A stretch of DNA of 58,416 bases from positions 66,212-124,627 of the forward strand of contig CABYXE010000003.1 of assembly GCA_902522825.1 (NCBI GenBank), in the 5' to 3' direction. How positions within the stretch are numbered: position 1 is the stretch's first letter; every line of letters begins with the position of its first letter. This DNA is from an uncultured SAR86 cluster bacterium (GTDB lineage Bacteria > Pseudomonadota > Gammaproteobacteria > Magnimaribacterales > AG-339-G14). Positions 45,279 to 52,729 of the stretch are shown here, piece by piece. The notes under the pieces were generated by a model. The model searched no databases and was not told the origin of the DNA. It saw nothing but the letters and a program-made list of their open reading frames with translations. The translations under genes and the position numbers were made by a program.

Positions 45279-45300
45279 TTTATAATTTATTAATTATAAA
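45279..45300. promoter_or_regulatory. 22-bp inverted repeat with opposed -10 boxes between divergent genes
   Basis: TTTATAATT-TATT-AATTATAAA is a perfect repeat with 9-bp arms. It contains TATAAT on the plus strand (45281-45286) and on the minus strand (45298-45293) and ends directly at the GGAG ribosome site of the dehalogenase gene (45301-45304). It could be a divergent promoter or operator shared by glcG-like and dehalogenase genes. No -35 elements are convincing. Confidence 0.4.
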
Positions 45301-45309
45301 GGAGTAAAT

Positions 45310-46173
45310 ATGAGCGCTGATAAAAAATATAAAGAAATTTTAGGAAAAAAAATGGCTTATATTGATCATGGTGAGGGAGACTCAATAGTTTTTCTACATG
45401 GCAACCCTGCCTCTTCTTTTTTATGGAGAAACATAACACCTCATCTTGAAGGCATCGGGAGAATAATAGTTCCTGACTTAATTGGAATGGGTGATTCAGA
45501 AAAATTAGAAGGGATTGATAATCCTGACTATAAATATCACGGACAATATAAATATTTATCAACTTTATTAGAGGAATTAGATTTAGGCGACAAAATTAAT
45601 TTAGTTATTCATGATTGGGGTTCAGCAATGGGCTTTCAATATGCAAGAGAAAACTCAAATCGTATTAAATCAATAAGCTTTATGGAAGCCATAGTGATGC
45701 CTCTTCAATGGGATCAATGGCCTGAAAATGCGAGGAATATATTTCAACTAATGAGATCCGATGCTGGTGAAGAAATTGTTTTAGAAAAAAATGTATTTGT
45801 CGAAAGAATTTTGCTTAACGATTCAGCTAATGGTTTCTCGGAGGAAGAAAAGTCTGAATATATAAGACCGTTTAAAAACTCTGGAGAAGATAGGCGCCCT
45901 ACTCTTACTTGGCCCAGACAAATACCTATAGAAGGAGAGCCCAGTGAGGTTGTTGAAGAAGTAAGTAAAAATGCGGAATTTCACAAAGGTTCAGACATTC
46001 CTAAGCTTTTTATAAATGCCGACCCTGGATCTATATTAATAGGCGATCAAAGAGAGTTTGTGAGGAGTTGGAAAAATCTTAAAGAAGTTAAAGTAAAAGG
46101 AAATCATTTTATTCAAGAACATTCTCCTGATGAGATAGGTTCACATATAAAAGAATTTCTAAATTCTATTTAA
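45310..46173 (+). CDS. haloalkane dehalogenase, HLD-II type
   Basis: 287 residues with the full catalytic set of the LinB/DhaA type: Asn32 (HGNPASSFLW), Asp102-Trp103 (HDWGSAMGF), Glu125 (SFMEAIV), and His266 (GNHFIQE). It hydrolyses haloalkanes to alcohol and halide. The ATG has a GGAG site. It lies divergent to the GlcG/HbpS gene, and its last 8 nt overlap the convergent 116-aa gene. Confidence 0.92.
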   Translation: MSADKKYKEILGKKMAYIDHGEGDSIVFLHGNPASSFLWRNITPHLEGIGRIIVPDLIGMGDSEKLEGIDNPDYKYHGQYKYLSTLLEELDLGDKINLVIHDWGSAMGFQYARENSNRIKSISFMEAIVMPLQWDQWPENARNIFQLMRSDAGEEIVLEKNVFVERILLNDSANGFSEEEKSEYIRPFKNSGEDRRPTLTWPRQIPIEGEPSEVVEEVSKNAEFHKGSDIPKLFINADPGSILIGDQREFVRSWKNLKEVKVKGNHFIQEHSPDEIGSHIKEFLNSI

Positions 46174-46516
46174 CCCCAAATTTTTGAATATTATCGAAAG
46201 CTTTCAAAGTAAATTTATTAAATTTTTTTAAGGCTTTGTTGAGGTTTGAATAATCGTAAAACTCGTTTACTGCATAGCCATCCCAGTAAGTAACTCTGTA
46301 TTGATTATCGATGGATTGAATTGATATTTCTATGGGATCCGGATTGTTTGAATTTATCTTTATAGAAATTTCATTTGAATTCTTTGAAATCGAAGTATTT
46401 TGGAGTTTATTACTTAAAGTTTCATAAATTAGATTAACTCTATCTTCTTTTGCTAACAAGCTTTCCTTGTCTATCACATTTATGCCTATCGATTTGGTTG
46501 CTTCTTTTTGCAACAT
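46166..46516 (-). CDS. hypothetical protein, uncertain start
   Basis: 116 residues from the first ATG; composition is Lys/Asn/Ser-rich with a plausible beta-rich middle (EISIKINSN, IEISIQSIDNQYRVTYWDGYAV) and a helical end. No family is recognised. The ATG at 46516 would overlap the upstream gene by 77 nt, which is very long for this window; a TTG at 46459 would reduce this to 20 nt. The C-terminus overlaps the convergent dehalogenase stop by 8 nt. Confidence 0.55.
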   Translation of the reverse strand: MLQKEATKSIGINVIDKESLLAKEDRVNLIYETLSNKLQNTSISKNSNEISIKINSNNPDPIEISIQSIDNQYRVTYWDGYAVNEFYDYSNLNKALKKFNKFTLKAFDNIQKFGVK

Positions 46517-46697
46517 GTTTTGTTTTTCTTCCTGAAACTCTTTTTCTCCAAAGTTTAAAGCTACTTGGCTTTAAATTATTTCTCATTAAACGCTCTAAAT
46601 CATTCTGAGTTATATCAAACTCTTTATAAATCACATCAAAAGGAGTTCTATCCTCCCAGGCCATTTCAATGATTCTATTTAAATTATCTTGATCCAT
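46440..46697 (-). CDS. DUF2805 (TIGR03643 family) protein
   Basis: 85 residues. The first 60 match the TIGR03643 pattern: NRIIEMAWEDRTPFDVIYKEF and LKPSSFKLWRKRVSGRKTKH, a small helix-rich, basic domain of unknown role. The last 25 residues (VAKRSNQIDRHK...) are basic and overlap the next gene. A hairpin lies just upstream, marking the end of the large secreted protein gene. Confidence 0.85.
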   Translation of the reverse strand: MDQDNLNRIIEMAWEDRTPFDVIYKEFDITQNDLERLMRNNLKPSSFKLWRKRVSGRKTKHVAKRSNQIDRHKCDRQGKLVSKRR

Positions 46698-46711
46698 AGT
46701 GTGTAATTTAA

Positions 46712-46732
46712 GACCTTCTTAAAAAGAAGGTC
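46712..46732 (-). terminator. hairpin terminator downstream of the 966-aa gene
   Basis: GACCTTCTT-AAA-AAGAAGGTC is a perfect 9-bp hairpin with a 3-nt loop, starting 7 nt after the stop of the large secreted protein gene. On the minus strand the tail is TTAAATT, a weak U-tract. It is the clearest intrinsic-terminator-like stem in the window. Confidence 0.65.
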
Positions 46733-46738
46733 AATAAA

Positions 46739-49639
46739 TTACTGACTTGGTGCTGCTACAGTTTCGCCGTGTATAACTGAGGCTTTACCACTATTGAGAA
46801 TTCCAGTTGTTGGCTTGCTGCCATTAGTAGTACTTACAGTAACTAAATCACTGGATGTTGGTAAGTCAGACAAAGCTTTCGTATAAACTCTCCCGCTAGG
46901 TAGAGTACTTAATTTTTTCAAGTATTCGTCACCTCTTAAAGCTCTTACCTTAATGTTATCACTCCCCGTTTTATCAGTTAAGATTGCGCCATCAGGTAAT
47001 GTAAATTCTGGGATGAAGCGATAACATTGATTCCAAGAATCAACATATCTTCCAACAACCGCTCCAGTACAAGTATTGAAGACTTGTCCTGGAAAATTAT
47101 GAAGTTCTCCATATCCTTCAAATTTAAGAGTGTATTTCTTTCCGGCTAGATTTGTACCAGCGAAATTATAAGTTATGCCACTTGCAGGAACCTCATATTC
47201 ATAGCTCTTCGGAGCAGAAATAGTTGTAATTTGCGAATCAGTTACGTTGTAAACTCTGTAATCCGGCCTCTTGGTTAATTCAAAAGTGTAAGAAGTAACA
47301 CTGCCGTCTCTAATTTTATCAGCGCAATAGTAAGAATTACCCGTTACAAGTAAAGCATCGTCGTCAGCAACCGCACGCCATCGATTGGTGTAACCTCTTG
47401 AATTGCCACTATCAACACCACATAAGATATTGGCTTTATTGGTATTTTCCACAGCATTCATGCGGAAAGAGTGACCATAATTATTTGACCAATTATCTAC
47501 TGTATAAGTAGGTTCTTTGGATTTGTATCTATATTTTCTAATTCCATCTCTATATGATGCAGAATCTAATTTTGTTGCATTTGGTGATGTCCAAGCGATA
47601 TTACCTCCATCGGCATTTGCTCCTACAAGCACTCCGTTAGTAACGGTATAACTAGATAAGTCAGCCTCTACCACTCCACCAATATTGTTATACCTTCCTG
47701 CACCTTCACTAGATTCTCCACCATCTTGATCGCCATTTCCATTACCATCGTAATAACTAGCAACTTTAAAATAGGGACCTTTATTTACATAAGGAGTTTT
47801 ATCTAAAGTGGCTGCATCAGCTTCGGCATCAACTTTTGTGAAAGCTTCGGCGATAGCAGCGTTTAAATTAGTTGCCCCCAAGCATCTTTCGACACATATA
47901 AAAGTTTTTCCTTCCAATGAAGTGATATCAACTTTAGCTTCGCTAGTAATTTTAACTAATGCATTACCAACATTTTGAAATGCAGTATAAGGAATTTGAT
48001 ATTGTTCTCTGGAATCTGGATTATAAAAATGCATAGTCTCATTCCAACCAGAACCATTGGTCATATAATCGACCCAATTAGCAGCAGTAAAAGTCAAAGC
48101 AGTATTCAATTCAAAGGGTTTTATCCCAGCATTCCAGTCCATTCCATGGGTAGCAGTAAAAGTAACGGCACTGCCGCTAACAGAAATTGTGCCAGAATAT
48201 TCAGGACAATTACCTTGGGCAGCATTACAGCTTCCACTTGTTGGCAAATCCAGACCGCTTTCTCCAATTTTACTTGACCATTCTGGATGAGTTTTTAAAT
48301 GGCCCAAATACCACTGAAAGCCAACTCCAGCTAATTGATTGAGAGGTTTTGATGAAGTTGTTTTTTGAAAAACCTGATAATAATTTTTTCTTAAATTATA
48401 AGTATCTGTATCAGACGAATTTCTTTGATTTTTAAATATCGTTGAATCGGTAACATTCGATTTATCAGAGTCATTCACGTGCGTACCATAATAACTAGCA
48501 TGTGCATGAATGGACTTAGTTAATCCAGAATTATCAGTTGAGTTAGCTTCTAAAGTTAAAGAAGTATTTGCTAAATCGTATTTAGCTCCTGTTGAATTTA
48601 AATAAGTTCCATACTCATACACCTGTCTGGTTGCGTTTGCTACATCTGTACTCCAACAATGTTCTCCAGTTATGGATCCTTGTGTTCCCCCTTCTGTATT
48701 TACTGCAGCAGTTGGAGGATTTGTGAATGCAGCTGCAATTTCAGTATTAAATGCCGTTGAATCAGCATAGGTTGTATTTGATGCAACTAATCCTTGCTGA
48801 CTTTGATTGTATTTCACCGCATTGTCAAAGATCTGACAGTAAACTTTATTTGCATTGTCCTGATATATTTTATATCTCGCTTGATAATAATCTGTTGTAT
48901 TAAAATTATTGCCAGAAAACTTCTGAATATTTGAAAGCAAATAACCATCACGCTTGTTATTAGCGACGTCGGCGACAATGGATCTAGGCGTAAAAGAAGG
49001 CCCATCTTCATAATATTTTATCGTGGTTCCATTTATGTCTAAGTAACCTTGTAAAATCGTTGTTCCAGCTTCCAAAGTTTGTCCACCACCTAGATTAACA
49101 GCATTATTAGTTTTAATTTCATAAGTCATGGTGAAATTTCCATAGGGTCGTCCAGCTGCTTCGTCTTTATCAGCAGTCAAAACAGTCAGTGTATAAGCTG
49201 TAGAAGCAACTTCTACACCAGGACCCATTTCAATCACAATATCAAACCAACCTTTTCCAGTAAGCGCCCCGTTAGCATCCGAGGTTACATTTATAATTCC
49301 AGGACTATAAGTGACCTCTTCAACTGTTGCTGCTGCTGTATCTGTAGAAGTAGCAGCACTCCCACCAGTGGCAGCTTGTTGTTCTGCCGCCGCATCACTT
49401 CCATCTGCTGTTTCACATGAAGCTTCGTCAATTAAAGCTTTATATGGACCGGCATTAGCAAAAGTTCCAAAATTAGTATTTGATAAAAAACAAAGTAAGA
49501 AATTAACCTGAGACATTGCATCGTTTGCCAAAATACCAGGTACATAAAAATCTACTTTTGTTGCGTCATCATCATAGTCTGCTGCGAATAAATTTACATT
49601 GAAAATTAAAATGAAAGCTAAAAAAAATCTTTTATTCAT
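46739..49639 (-). CDS. large secreted protein, unknown function (paralog of 41702-43426)
   Basis: 966 residues with a signal peptide (1-19, cleavage near FAADYDD). No enzyme domain is recognised. It shares with the 574-aa protein an N-terminal Cys-containing segment (VNFLLCFLSNT ... PYKALIDEASCE, about 43-75), PYGNFTMTYE (PYGTLTLDYS there) and a C-terminal LPDGAILTDKTGSDNIKVRAL. An Ala/Thr-rich low-complexity insert at about 75-112 (GSDAAAEQQAATGGSAAT) is coded by locally GC-rich DNA. It lacks the calcium repeats of the paralog. An AAGGAG site precedes the ATG and a hairpin follows the stop. It is probably an abundant surface or periplasmic protein. Confidence 0.78.
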   Translation of the reverse strand: MNKRFFLAFILIFNVNLFAADYDDDATKVDFYVPGILANDAMSQVNFLLCFLSNTNFGTFANAGPYKALIDEASCETADGSDAAAEQQAATGGSAATSTDTAAATVEEVTYSPGIINVTSDANGALTGKGWFDIVIEMGPGVEVASTAYTLTVLTADKDEAAGRPYGNFTMTYEIKTNNAVNLGGGQTLEAGTTILQGYLDINGTTIKYYEDGPSFTPRSIVADVANNKRDGYLLSNIQKFSGNNFNTTDYYQARYKIYQDNANKVYCQIFDNAVKYNQSQQGLVASNTTYADSTAFNTEIAAAFTNPPTAAVNTEGGTQGSITGEHCWSTDVANATRQVYEYGTYLNSTGAKYDLANTSLTLEANSTDNSGLTKSIHAHASYYGTHVNDSDKSNVTDSTIFKNQRNSSDTDTYNLRKNYYQVFQKTTSSKPLNQLAGVGFQWYLGHLKTHPEWSSKIGESGLDLPTSGSCNAAQGNCPEYSGTISVSGSAVTFTATHGMDWNAGIKPFELNTALTFTAANWVDYMTNGSGWNETMHFYNPDSREQYQIPYTAFQNVGNALVKITSEAKVDITSLEGKTFICVERCLGATNLNAAIAEAFTKVDAEADAATLDKTPYVNKGPYFKVASYYDGNGNGDQDGGESSEGAGRYNNIGGVVEADLSSYTVTNGVLVGANADGGNIAWTSPNATKLDSASYRDGIRKYRYKSKEPTYTVDNWSNNYGHSFRMNAVENTNKANILCGVDSGNSRGYTNRWRAVADDDALLVTGNSYYCADKIRDGSVTSYTFELTKRPDYRVYNVTDSQITTISAPKSYEYEVPASGITYNFAGTNLAGKKYTLKFEGYGELHNFPGQVFNTCTGAVVGRYVDSWNQCYRFIPEFTLPDGAILTDKTGSDNIKVRALRGDEYLKKLSTLPSGRVYTKALSDLPTSSDLVTVSTTNGSKPTTGILNSGKASVIHGETVAAPSQ

Positions 49640-49658
49640 GTCTGCTCCTTAAAATATA

Positions 49659-50183
49659 TTAGTTAGTTTCGGTGAATTCAACTTGACTGGACTGATTACC
49701 AATAACAATATTAATTGTTCCTCCCATCCCACTGTGATTTTGACAGTAATAGTAGAGAGTCGACGGAGTTGAAGAATTAACGACAATTGTTGTTTTTCCA
49801 GTTGAACCAGGAGAACCTGAGGTAGAAACTCCGGTAGTATAAGCTGAACCACTACCATGTGTTCCATCACTTGTTGTAGAAAATGCTATTTGATGAATGC
49901 GTGCCGTACCATAAGCTCCAGCAGGAGTAACATTTGAAGAATTTGTTTGATCAAATGTATATGTTCCAGCATTCAAAGTTAAAGTTTTTTGGGAGACTCC
50001 TGTAGAAGAAGTATTTTGAACAACGAATTTACCTCCAGCTACAGTAATACATAAATTTGTCGTACTAGGTGAACAACTATTAGCTGGTGTAGATGCAGCA
50101 GTACCGCCTCCGCCTCCGCCTCCGCCACAAGCAGCTAAAATAAATAAAGATAAAAGAAGTAAATTTAAACTTTTATATGACAT
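49659..50183 (-). CDS. lipoprotein with cupredoxin-like C-terminus
   Basis: 174 residues from the ATG at 50183; a TTG 12 nt upstream lies before the GGAGAGG ribosome site, so the ATG is the start. Lipobox LAAC (Cys19) is followed by eight Gly. The later part contains His97 and TLYYYCQNHSGMGG with Cys147, His150 and Met153, the C-x2-H-x2-M order of type 1 copper sites such as amicyanin. A similar YYC-HSGMGG motif is also met in marine phage proteins, so copper binding is inference. It is the gene directly before the 966-aa secreted protein (19 nt). Confidence 0.75.
   Translation of the reverse strand: MSYKSLNLLLLSLFILAACGGGGGGGGTAASTPANSCSPSTTNLCITVAGGKFVVQNTSSTGVSQKTLTLNAGTYTFDQTNSSNVTPAGAYGTARIHQIAFSTTSDGTHGSGSAYTTGVSTSGSPGSTGKTTIVVNSSTPSTLYYYCQNHSGMGGTINIVIGNQSSQVEFTETN
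50104..50127. repeat. hexanucleotide tract coding poly-glycine
   Basis: CCGCCT occurs three times in a row followed by CCGCCA. On the minus strand it codes alternating GGC/GGA Gly codons right after the lipoprotein Cys. Gain or loss of a unit would change linker length by two Gly without a frameshift. Confidence 0.7.
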
Positions 50184-50261
50184 GTTCCTCTCCAAAATGT
50201 TAACTAAAAATTAACACTTAGGAGACGCTTTGTCTTCTATTTATTTGTTATAAAAATTTAT

Positions 50262-51029
50262 CTACTTAGGCTGCATTCTTATAGCCCCATCGAGTCTGAT
50301 GGTCTCACCATTTAAGAAAGGATTTTCTATAATTTGAGCTACCAATTTAGCAAACTCATCTGGATAACCTAACCTTTTTGGAAATTGTGTCATTTCTATA
50401 AGAGGCTTTCTTACTTCGTCTGAAGCCATTGCCATCAAAGGAGTATCAAATATTCCAGGAGCAATAGTATTATTTCTTATGCCCATTCGAGCTAAATCTC
50501 TAGCAATAGGTAAAGTCATACCAACAACGCCAGCTTTGCTTGCGCTGTAAGCAACTTGACCAACTTGACCATCGAAAGCAGCAACTGAAGCGGTATTTAT
50601 TATCACCCCACATTCATTATCAGTTTCAGGTTCATTTTTGCCCATGGCATCTGCAGCGAGCCTAATTGCATTAAAAGTTCCAGTAAGATTGATGTCTAGA
50701 ACTAACTTAAAGTAATCTAAAGGATGAGGGCCATCTCTTCCTACCGTTTTGCTAGCACTTCCGATACCAGCACAATTAACTAAAATATTTACGCCACCAA
50801 ATTTTTCTACGGTTTTATCTATTGCCGCTTTGACACTATCTTCTTCAATTACATTGGTAATTGAATAATCTGAAATATCTCCTAATTCTTCAACCGCTGC
50901 TTTTGCGTTATCTTCATTTAAATCTAGAAGCATTAATTTCGCTCCTTTTTCTTTTAATAATTTTGCTGTTGCTAAACCAAGACCTGAGGCACCACCTGTT
51001 ATAACTGCAACTTTATCTTTGATATTCAT
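50262..51029 (-). CDS. SDR oxidoreductase, HSD10-like 3-hydroxyacyl-CoA dehydrogenase
   Basis: About 255 residues from the ATG at 51029, chosen because GGAGAG lies just before it; an ATG 30 nt upstream has none. The SDR features are TGGASGLGLA, NCAGIG, and QVAYSASKAG with the catalytic Tyr and Lys. The GRDGPHPLDYFKLVLDINLTGTF segment and the ending LNGETIRLDGAIRMQP are those of type II (HSD17B10-like) 3-hydroxyacyl-CoA dehydrogenases, acting on branched or short acyl-CoA. It is divergent to the crotonase gene. Confidence 0.88.
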   Translation of the reverse strand: MNIKDKVAVITGGASGLGLATAKLLKEKGAKLMLLDLNEDNAKAAVEELGDISDYSITNVIEEDSVKAAIDKTVEKFGGVNILVNCAGIGSASKTVGRDGPHPLDYFKLVLDINLTGTFNAIRLAADAMGKNEPETDNECGVIINTASVAAFDGQVGQVAYSASKAGVVGMTLPIARDLARMGIRNNTIAPGIFDTPLMAMASDEVRKPLIEMTQFPKRLGYPDEFAKLVAQIIENPFLNGETIRLDGAIRMQPK

Positions 51030-51091
51030 TTTCTCTCCTATAAGTATGTCGAGAGGCATTATTACAGTTCTGAAAAAAAAATAAAGTCATA

Positions 51092-51129
51092 GGTTCTCTA
51101 TAGACTCAACGAGTAACCTTTATTAAGAT
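51092..51129 (+). promoter_or_regulatory. candidate promoter and operator for the crotonase operon
   Basis: TAGACT (51101-51106), 17 bp, TAAGAT (51124-51129) is a weak sigma-70 arrangement. It is overlapped by an inverted repeat GGTTCTC (51092-51098) / GAGTAACC (51111-51118), with one base bulged. The region lies between two divergent catabolic genes, where a regulator site would be expected. No regulator gene is nearby. Confidence 0.3.
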
Positions 51130-51158
51130 GAACATCAAATTTTTTTTAGGAGAAAAAC

Positions 51159-51950
51159 ATGAAAACAGATTTTGAATTTTTAACAACAGAAATAGACGGT
51201 CACATCTTAACTGTTACTATTAATAGACCGGAAGTAATGAATGCTTTGCACCCACCAGCTCACGCAGAATTTGATGAAGTCTGGAATGAATTTGAGAAAG
51301 ATGAAAATCTTTGGGTTGGGATTGTTACTGGTGCAGGAGATAGAGCATTTTCTGCTGGAAATGACCTTAAATTCCAAGCTCAAGCAGGTGGAAAAATGGA
51401 TATAAATATAGCTAGTTCAGGTTTTGCTGGATTAACATCAAGATTTAATCTTACGAAGCCTTTAATAGCAGCAGTGAATGGTGTTTCTATGGGTGGAGGC
51501 TTTGAAATAGCCTTAGCTTGCGATTTAATCGTTGCTTCTACTAACGCTAAATTTGCACTACCAGAACCAAAGGTAGGCTTGGCAGCATTAGCTGGAGGCA
51601 TGCAGAGATTACCAAGACAAATAGGTATGAAAAATGCTTTAGGAATGATGTTAACGGGAAGACATGTTTCCGCTGAAGAAGGTATGAAGTTAGGCTTTGT
51701 TAATGAAGTTGTAGAGCCTGAAAACTTAATTGAAGCTGCTAAAAACTGGGCTAAACAAATTGAACAATGTTCTCCTATGTCCATCAGAGCTACAAAACAA
51801 GTTGCATATGAAAATTTCAATGAACCTGATTTAGAGAAATCAATGAAAGCTAAATATTCGGCAGTAGGCGAATTATTTGGTAGTGAAGATTTTATTGAAG
51901 GTCCTGTGGCATTTGCAGAAAAAAGATTGCCTAATTGGAAAGGAAAATAA
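51159..51950 (+). CDS. enoyl-CoA hydratase/isomerase (crotonase family)
   Basis: 263 residues. The oxyanion-hole segments FSAGNDLK and NGVSMGGGFEIALACD and the catalytic Glu in ALPEPKVGLAALAGG are present. The GNDLK and PEPKVGL details resemble the carnitinyl-CoA dehydratase/branched group. It hydrates or isomerises an enoyl-CoA. A GGAG site precedes the ATG. It leads a run of four same-strand genes. Confidence 0.9.
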   Translation: MKTDFEFLTTEIDGHILTVTINRPEVMNALHPPAHAEFDEVWNEFEKDENLWVGIVTGAGDRAFSAGNDLKFQAQAGGKMDINIASSGFAGLTSRFNLTKPLIAAVNGVSMGGGFEIALACDLIVASTNAKFALPEPKVGLAALAGGMQRLPRQIGMKNALGMMLTGRHVSAEEGMKLGFVNEVVEPENLIEAAKNWAKQIEQCSPMSIRATKQVAYENFNEPDLEKSMKAKYSAVGELFGSEDFIEGPVAFAEKRLPNWKGK

Positions 51951-51962
51951 GGAGTTATTTTT

Positions 51963-52727
51963 ATGTTTGATTTAACTGGAAAAAATGCAGTAATTACTGG
52001 CTCATCTAAAGGTATCGGTAAATCTATCGCAGTAGCTATGGCAAAACAAGGTGCAAACGTCGTAATTTCAAGTAGAAAAGTTGACGTGTGTGAAGCAACT
52101 GCTGAAGAAATAAATAACCTAAATGTTGAAGGAGCAGGCAAAGCAATTGTTATACCTTGTAATATTTCAGATAAAACAGCTTTAGAAATGCTTGTTGAAG
52201 AATCTAGGTCGCAATTAGGTCAAATAGATATTCTAGTTTGTAATGCTGCTACCAATCCTTATTTTGGATCGATAAAAGATATCACTGACGATGCCTTTGA
52301 AAAAATTATGAATAATAATATCAAAAGCAACCATAATCTTTGTCAAATGGTAGTTCCTGAAATGATGGAGAGAAAAGATGGAAGCATCATTATTGTTTCT
52401 TCTATTGGAGGTCTCAATGCTAGTCCAGTAATAGGAGCTTATAATATTTCAAAAGCTGCTGATATCATGCTGGTTAAGAATTACGCGCTAGAATTTGGAC
52501 AATACAATATAAGGACTAATGCTATTGCTCCTGGCTTATTTAAGACTGACTTTGCAAAAGCGCTTTGGGAAAATCCAGAAATACTTAAACAATCTACAGC
52601 AACCTGCCCTATGAAAAGAATTGGCGAGCCTGATGAAATTGGCGGTGCCGCGGTATTTTTAGCTTCCCAAGCCGGCAGTTTTGTTAATGGGCATACTTTA
52701 GTAATTGATGGCGGAACAGTTGTTTAA
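51963..52727 (+). CDS. SDR family oxidoreductase
   Basis: 254 residues, starting MFDLTGKNAVITGSSKGIG. Cofactor motif TGSSKGIG, CNAATN in place of NNAG, active-site Ser in VSSIGG and YNISKAA (Tyr, Lys), and the ending GHTLVIDGGTVV. The SSRK after the second strand suggests NADP use. The group (DHRS4-like) often occurs with acyl-CoA genes. A GGAG site and 12-nt spacing from the crotonase gene indicate one operon. Confidence 0.88.
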   Translation: MFDLTGKNAVITGSSKGIGKSIAVAMAKQGANVVISSRKVDVCEATAEEINNLNVEGAGKAIVIPCNISDKTALEMLVEESRSQLGQIDILVCNAATNPYFGSIKDITDDAFEKIMNNNIKSNHNLCQMVVPEMMERKDGSIIIVSSIGGLNASPVIGAYNISKAADIMLVKNYALEFGQYNIRTNAIAPGLFKTDFAKALWENPEILKQSTATCPMKRIGEPDEIGGAAVFLASQAGSFVNGHTLVIDGGTVV

Positions 52728-52729
52728 AA

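Noticed and set aside
46739-49639. Possible phage structural protein or adhesin repeat array
   Set aside because: No tandem repeats, no neighbouring phage genes, and similarity to the adjacent 574-aa protein argues for a chromosomal family.
50104-50127. CRISPR-like or microsatellite phase-variation tract
   Set aside because: Only three full units of 6 nt; a change in unit number keeps the reading frame, so on/off phase variation is not expected.
51380-52141. Long minus-strand open frame (253 codons) over the crotonase and SDR genes
   Set aside because: It is antisense to two clear catabolic genes with intact motifs, its translation shows no family motif and it has no ribosome site.
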